Positions 5,465 to 6,790 of a stretch of DNA of 6,790 bases are shown here, one piece after another. Both the position numbers and the translations under genes were made by a program. A model generated the notes under the pieces. That model was not told the origin of the DNA. It did not search any database and saw only the letters and a list, made by a program, of their open reading frames with translations. Origin of the DNA: Thermoflexales bacterium (GTDB lineage Bacteria; Chloroflexota; Anaerolineae; B4-G1; SLSP01); NCBI GenBank assembly GCA_007130345.1, contig SLSP01000409.1:1-6790 (forward strand). The letters run 5' to 3'. Every line of letters starts with the position of its first letter. Position 1 is the stretch's first letter.

Positions 5465-6261
5465 TTCTCGCCTACTGCAAACACCTCGCGCTCAAAAAAC
5501 CAGCTTACCGGCGGCACGGTGAACAGGAACCACCGCGCCGCTCGAAAGGCACCATTTTCCTGGCGCTGCTGCGGGGGCGTGCTCAACCACGCCTTGACCT
5601 GCCGGAATCCCGCCTGGCGCAGTGTCCGCCTGAGACTCATCATCGACTGCTCGTTGACGTGGACGTGCATATTTTCGGGGATGATGGCCCTGGGGTCTTC
5701 CGGGTAGAGATCGCCTTCTCCCATCAGCGTGCGCACCCGGCGCACCAGCGGATAAGCGTACCGGTCATACCAGACGTTGGGCGCGGTGTGGATGATGATG
5801 CGCCCACCCGGTTGCAGCACGCGCCGCGCTTCGGCCAGGGCCACCGCCAACTCTGCCGGATAGAGGTGCTCGACGATGTCCAGCATCAGCACGCGGTTGA
5901 AGCTCGCGGTGGTGAAGGGCAGATAGAGCGCGGATGCCTGATAGACGCCGATGGCCTGGCCGCTTTCTGCCGCGTGCGCCGCCACCTGCCGCGAAAGCTG
6001 CACCGCCGCCGCCGCGTAATCGATGCCCACCACGCGCGCGCCCAGTTCCGCCGTGTTCCGCAGAATCTCGCCGCGCCCGCAGCCCACATCCAGCACGCGC
6101 ATCCCCTCGGCGATACCGGCCACCGCCAGTGCCTCGGTCAGCCGCAGCGAGAGATATTCCCCCTCGCTGGAAAGGAATTCCTGATACCCTTCACAGACGT
6201 GCAAAAAGTACTGCTCGTTATAGAGCGCCGAAGGTACGACGCCCGAAGATCGTTTATCCAA
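5461..6261 (-). CDS. Class I SAM-dependent methyltransferase
   Basis: This soluble methyltransferase of 266 residues has a Rossmann-type SAM fold. Motif I is VLDVGCGRGE (57-66), followed by the acidic end of strand 2, VVGIDY (77-82). ASALYLPF (109-116) and DIVEHL (128-133) form the next SAM and active-site segments, and RRVLQPGGRIIIHT (146-159) is the post-motif helix and strand. The C-terminal third carries a lid-like NMHVHVNEQSMMSLRRTLRQAGF and a hydrophobic end (RWFLFTVPPVSWFF). The pattern fits the Methyltransf_11/25 group; the substrate cannot be told. The start is taken as TTG at 6261: a GGGAG lies seven bases upstream, and the in-frame stop TGA (6267-6265) allows no earlier start except this TTG. 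The gene follows the flavoprotein by 48 bases and overlaps the sortase by four bases (ATGA), so it probably belongs to the same transcript. A glycan, lipid or small-molecule target of the cell envelope would fit a sortase neighbour, but that is speculation. Confidence 0.92.
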   Translation of the reverse strand: MDKRSSGVVPSALYNEQYFLHVCEGYQEFLSSEGEYLSLRLTEALAVAGIAEGMRVLDVGCGRGEILRNTAELGARVVGIDYAAAAVQLSRQVAAHAAESGQAIGVYQASALYLPFTTASFNRVLMLDIVEHLYPAELAVALAEARRVLQPGGRIIIHTAPNVWYDRYAYPLVRRVRTLMGEGDLYPEDPRAIIPENMHVHVNEQSMMSLRRTLRQAGFRQVKAWLSTPPQQRQENGAFRAARWFLFTVPPVSWFFEREVFAVGEK

Positions 6262-6268
6262 ACATCAG

Positions 6269-6273
6269 CTCCC
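6269..6273 (-). promoter_or_regulatory. Shine-Dalgarno supporting the TTG start of the methyltransferase
   Basis: On the minus strand GGGAG (6273-6269) is seven bases before TTG 6261. An out-of-frame ATG at 6265-6263 lies only three bases after it and would read just three residues (Met-Phe-Gly) before TAA, overlapping the true start. Confidence 0.65.
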
Positions 6274-6309
6274 TGAAACCCATCACTGAGAGAAACCCCC
6301 GAAACCGCT

Positions 6310-6790
6310 TCAGATGTCCACCCGCATCGCCTTCAGCGTCGAGGCGAACCGATAACCGAACGCCTCGCCTTCTGCGAGTTGGCCCAAGGACGGCCCGCCC
6401 TTGAATTCCCACGACTCCCACAATTCCCAATCCAGCTTCTCGGCCCATTCCGCGACTTCGCGCCGCGCGCCGCCGCCCCAACCGTAGCTACCAAAGTAGG
6501 ACAGCTTGCGGTGCTGGATGCGCTTGCGTTCCAGCACGTCTAGGGCGTGCGCCATCGGCGGGAAGAGCTTGCCCTCGTAAGTTGGCGCCCCCACCAAAAC
6601 GCCGTATTGCGTGTAGATGGAGGGCAGGATATAGCTGATGTGCTTGTGACGCACATCGTAGATGTCCAGCGGGAGGCCCGCTCGCGCCACGCCAGAGGCC
6701 ACCGCCTCGACCATGCTCTCGGTGTTGCCGTACATCGTCGCGTAGATCAGGGTGATGCCCAATTCCGGCCCCGCAATCGCGTACTGCGCC
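6310..6790 (-). CDS. Flavodoxin-like domain, probably the C-terminal part of a flavodiiron (FprA-type) protein; N-terminal part outside window
   Basis: This FMN-binding flavodoxin domain is most likely the C-terminal half of an A-type flavoprotein (flavodiiron protein), an enzyme family that reduces O2 or NO to protect anaerobes. The frame stays open through the right edge, so the TTG at 6762 is an internal Leu codon and the residues before it (AQYAIAGPE) look like an interdomain linker. The FMN phosphate loop TMYGNTE lies at 6718-6738. Counting from 6762, GAPTYEG (58-64) and FGSYGWGGGA (90-99) match the two other flavin-contacting loops; the SYGWxGGA form is typical of flavodiiron proteins. 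It ends without an attached rubredoxin or flavin reductase domain. The metallo-beta-lactamase-like diiron domain would be to the right of the window, so a single-domain flavodoxin-family protein cannot be excluded. It is the first visible gene of the minus-strand group. Confidence 0.85.
   Translation of the reverse strand, partial: AQYAIAGPELGITLIYATMYGNTESMVEAVASGVARAGLPLDIYDVRHKHISYILPSIYTQYGVLVGAPTYEGKLFPPMAHALDVLERKRIQHRKLSYFGSYGWGGGARREVAEWAEKLDWELWESWEFKGGPSLGQLAEGEAFGYRFASTLKAMRVDI

Noticed and set aside
6254..6265. Minimal leader ORF (Met-Phe-Gly-stop) on the minus strand at the methyltransferase start
   Set aside because: It overlaps the TTG start and sits only three bases after the Shine-Dalgarno. 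It is more likely coincidental than a regulatory leader peptide.
5659..6276. Plus-strand open frame of 205 codons opposite the methyltransferase
   Set aside because: Antisense to a gene with all SAM-binding motifs. The translation is rich in His, Arg and Gln with no recognisable domain, typical of a shadow frame.

Overview
This 6.8 kb window looks like an ordinary chromosomal segment of a GC-rich, probably Gram-positive-type (monoderm) bacterium. The most likely source is Chloroflexota, perhaps Anaerolineae. That is inferred from protein style: a sortase with a proline/threonine linker and a TLISCYPY active site, a YchF-like ATPase with a TSGKTT P-loop, and an M3 peptidase of the pepF/M3 type. 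No database search was possible. There are seven protein genes, two of them cut by the window edges. I see no tRNA, rRNA, CRISPR array, insertion sequence or phage gene.

Left part, plus strand (1-3826): the 3' end of an M3-family zinc oligoendopeptidase, then a YchF/OLA1-like P-loop ATPase with its own good Shine-Dalgarno. Next comes a 188-base gap holding the best promoter of the window (a perfect TATAAT at 1947-1952) and a small octamer repeat array. This gap leads into a six-helix, GAF-containing NarL-type histidine kinase. The kinase stop overlaps the start of a small multi-helix membrane protein (TGATG), so the two form a translationally coupled pair. No response regulator is visible.

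Right part, minus strand (6790-4544, read right to left): the C-terminal flavodoxin domain of what is probably a flavodiiron (FprA-type) protein, then after 48 bases a class I SAM-dependent methyltransferase. The methyltransferase overlaps a membrane-anchored sortase by the four bases ATGA. The three genes are arranged like one operon whose promoter lies beyond the right edge. The plus- and minus-strand groups converge and overlap by 26 bases at 4544-4569, with no room for a normal terminator.

No clearly new system stands out. The most noteworthy items are the kinase/membrane-protein pair without a regulator, the methyltransferase-sortase coupling, the divergent nucleotide-binding motifs of the YchF-like ATPase, and two short degenerate tandem repeats in the intergenic gaps: a heptamer before ychF, and an octamer flanked by an exact 8-bp direct repeat before the kinase.
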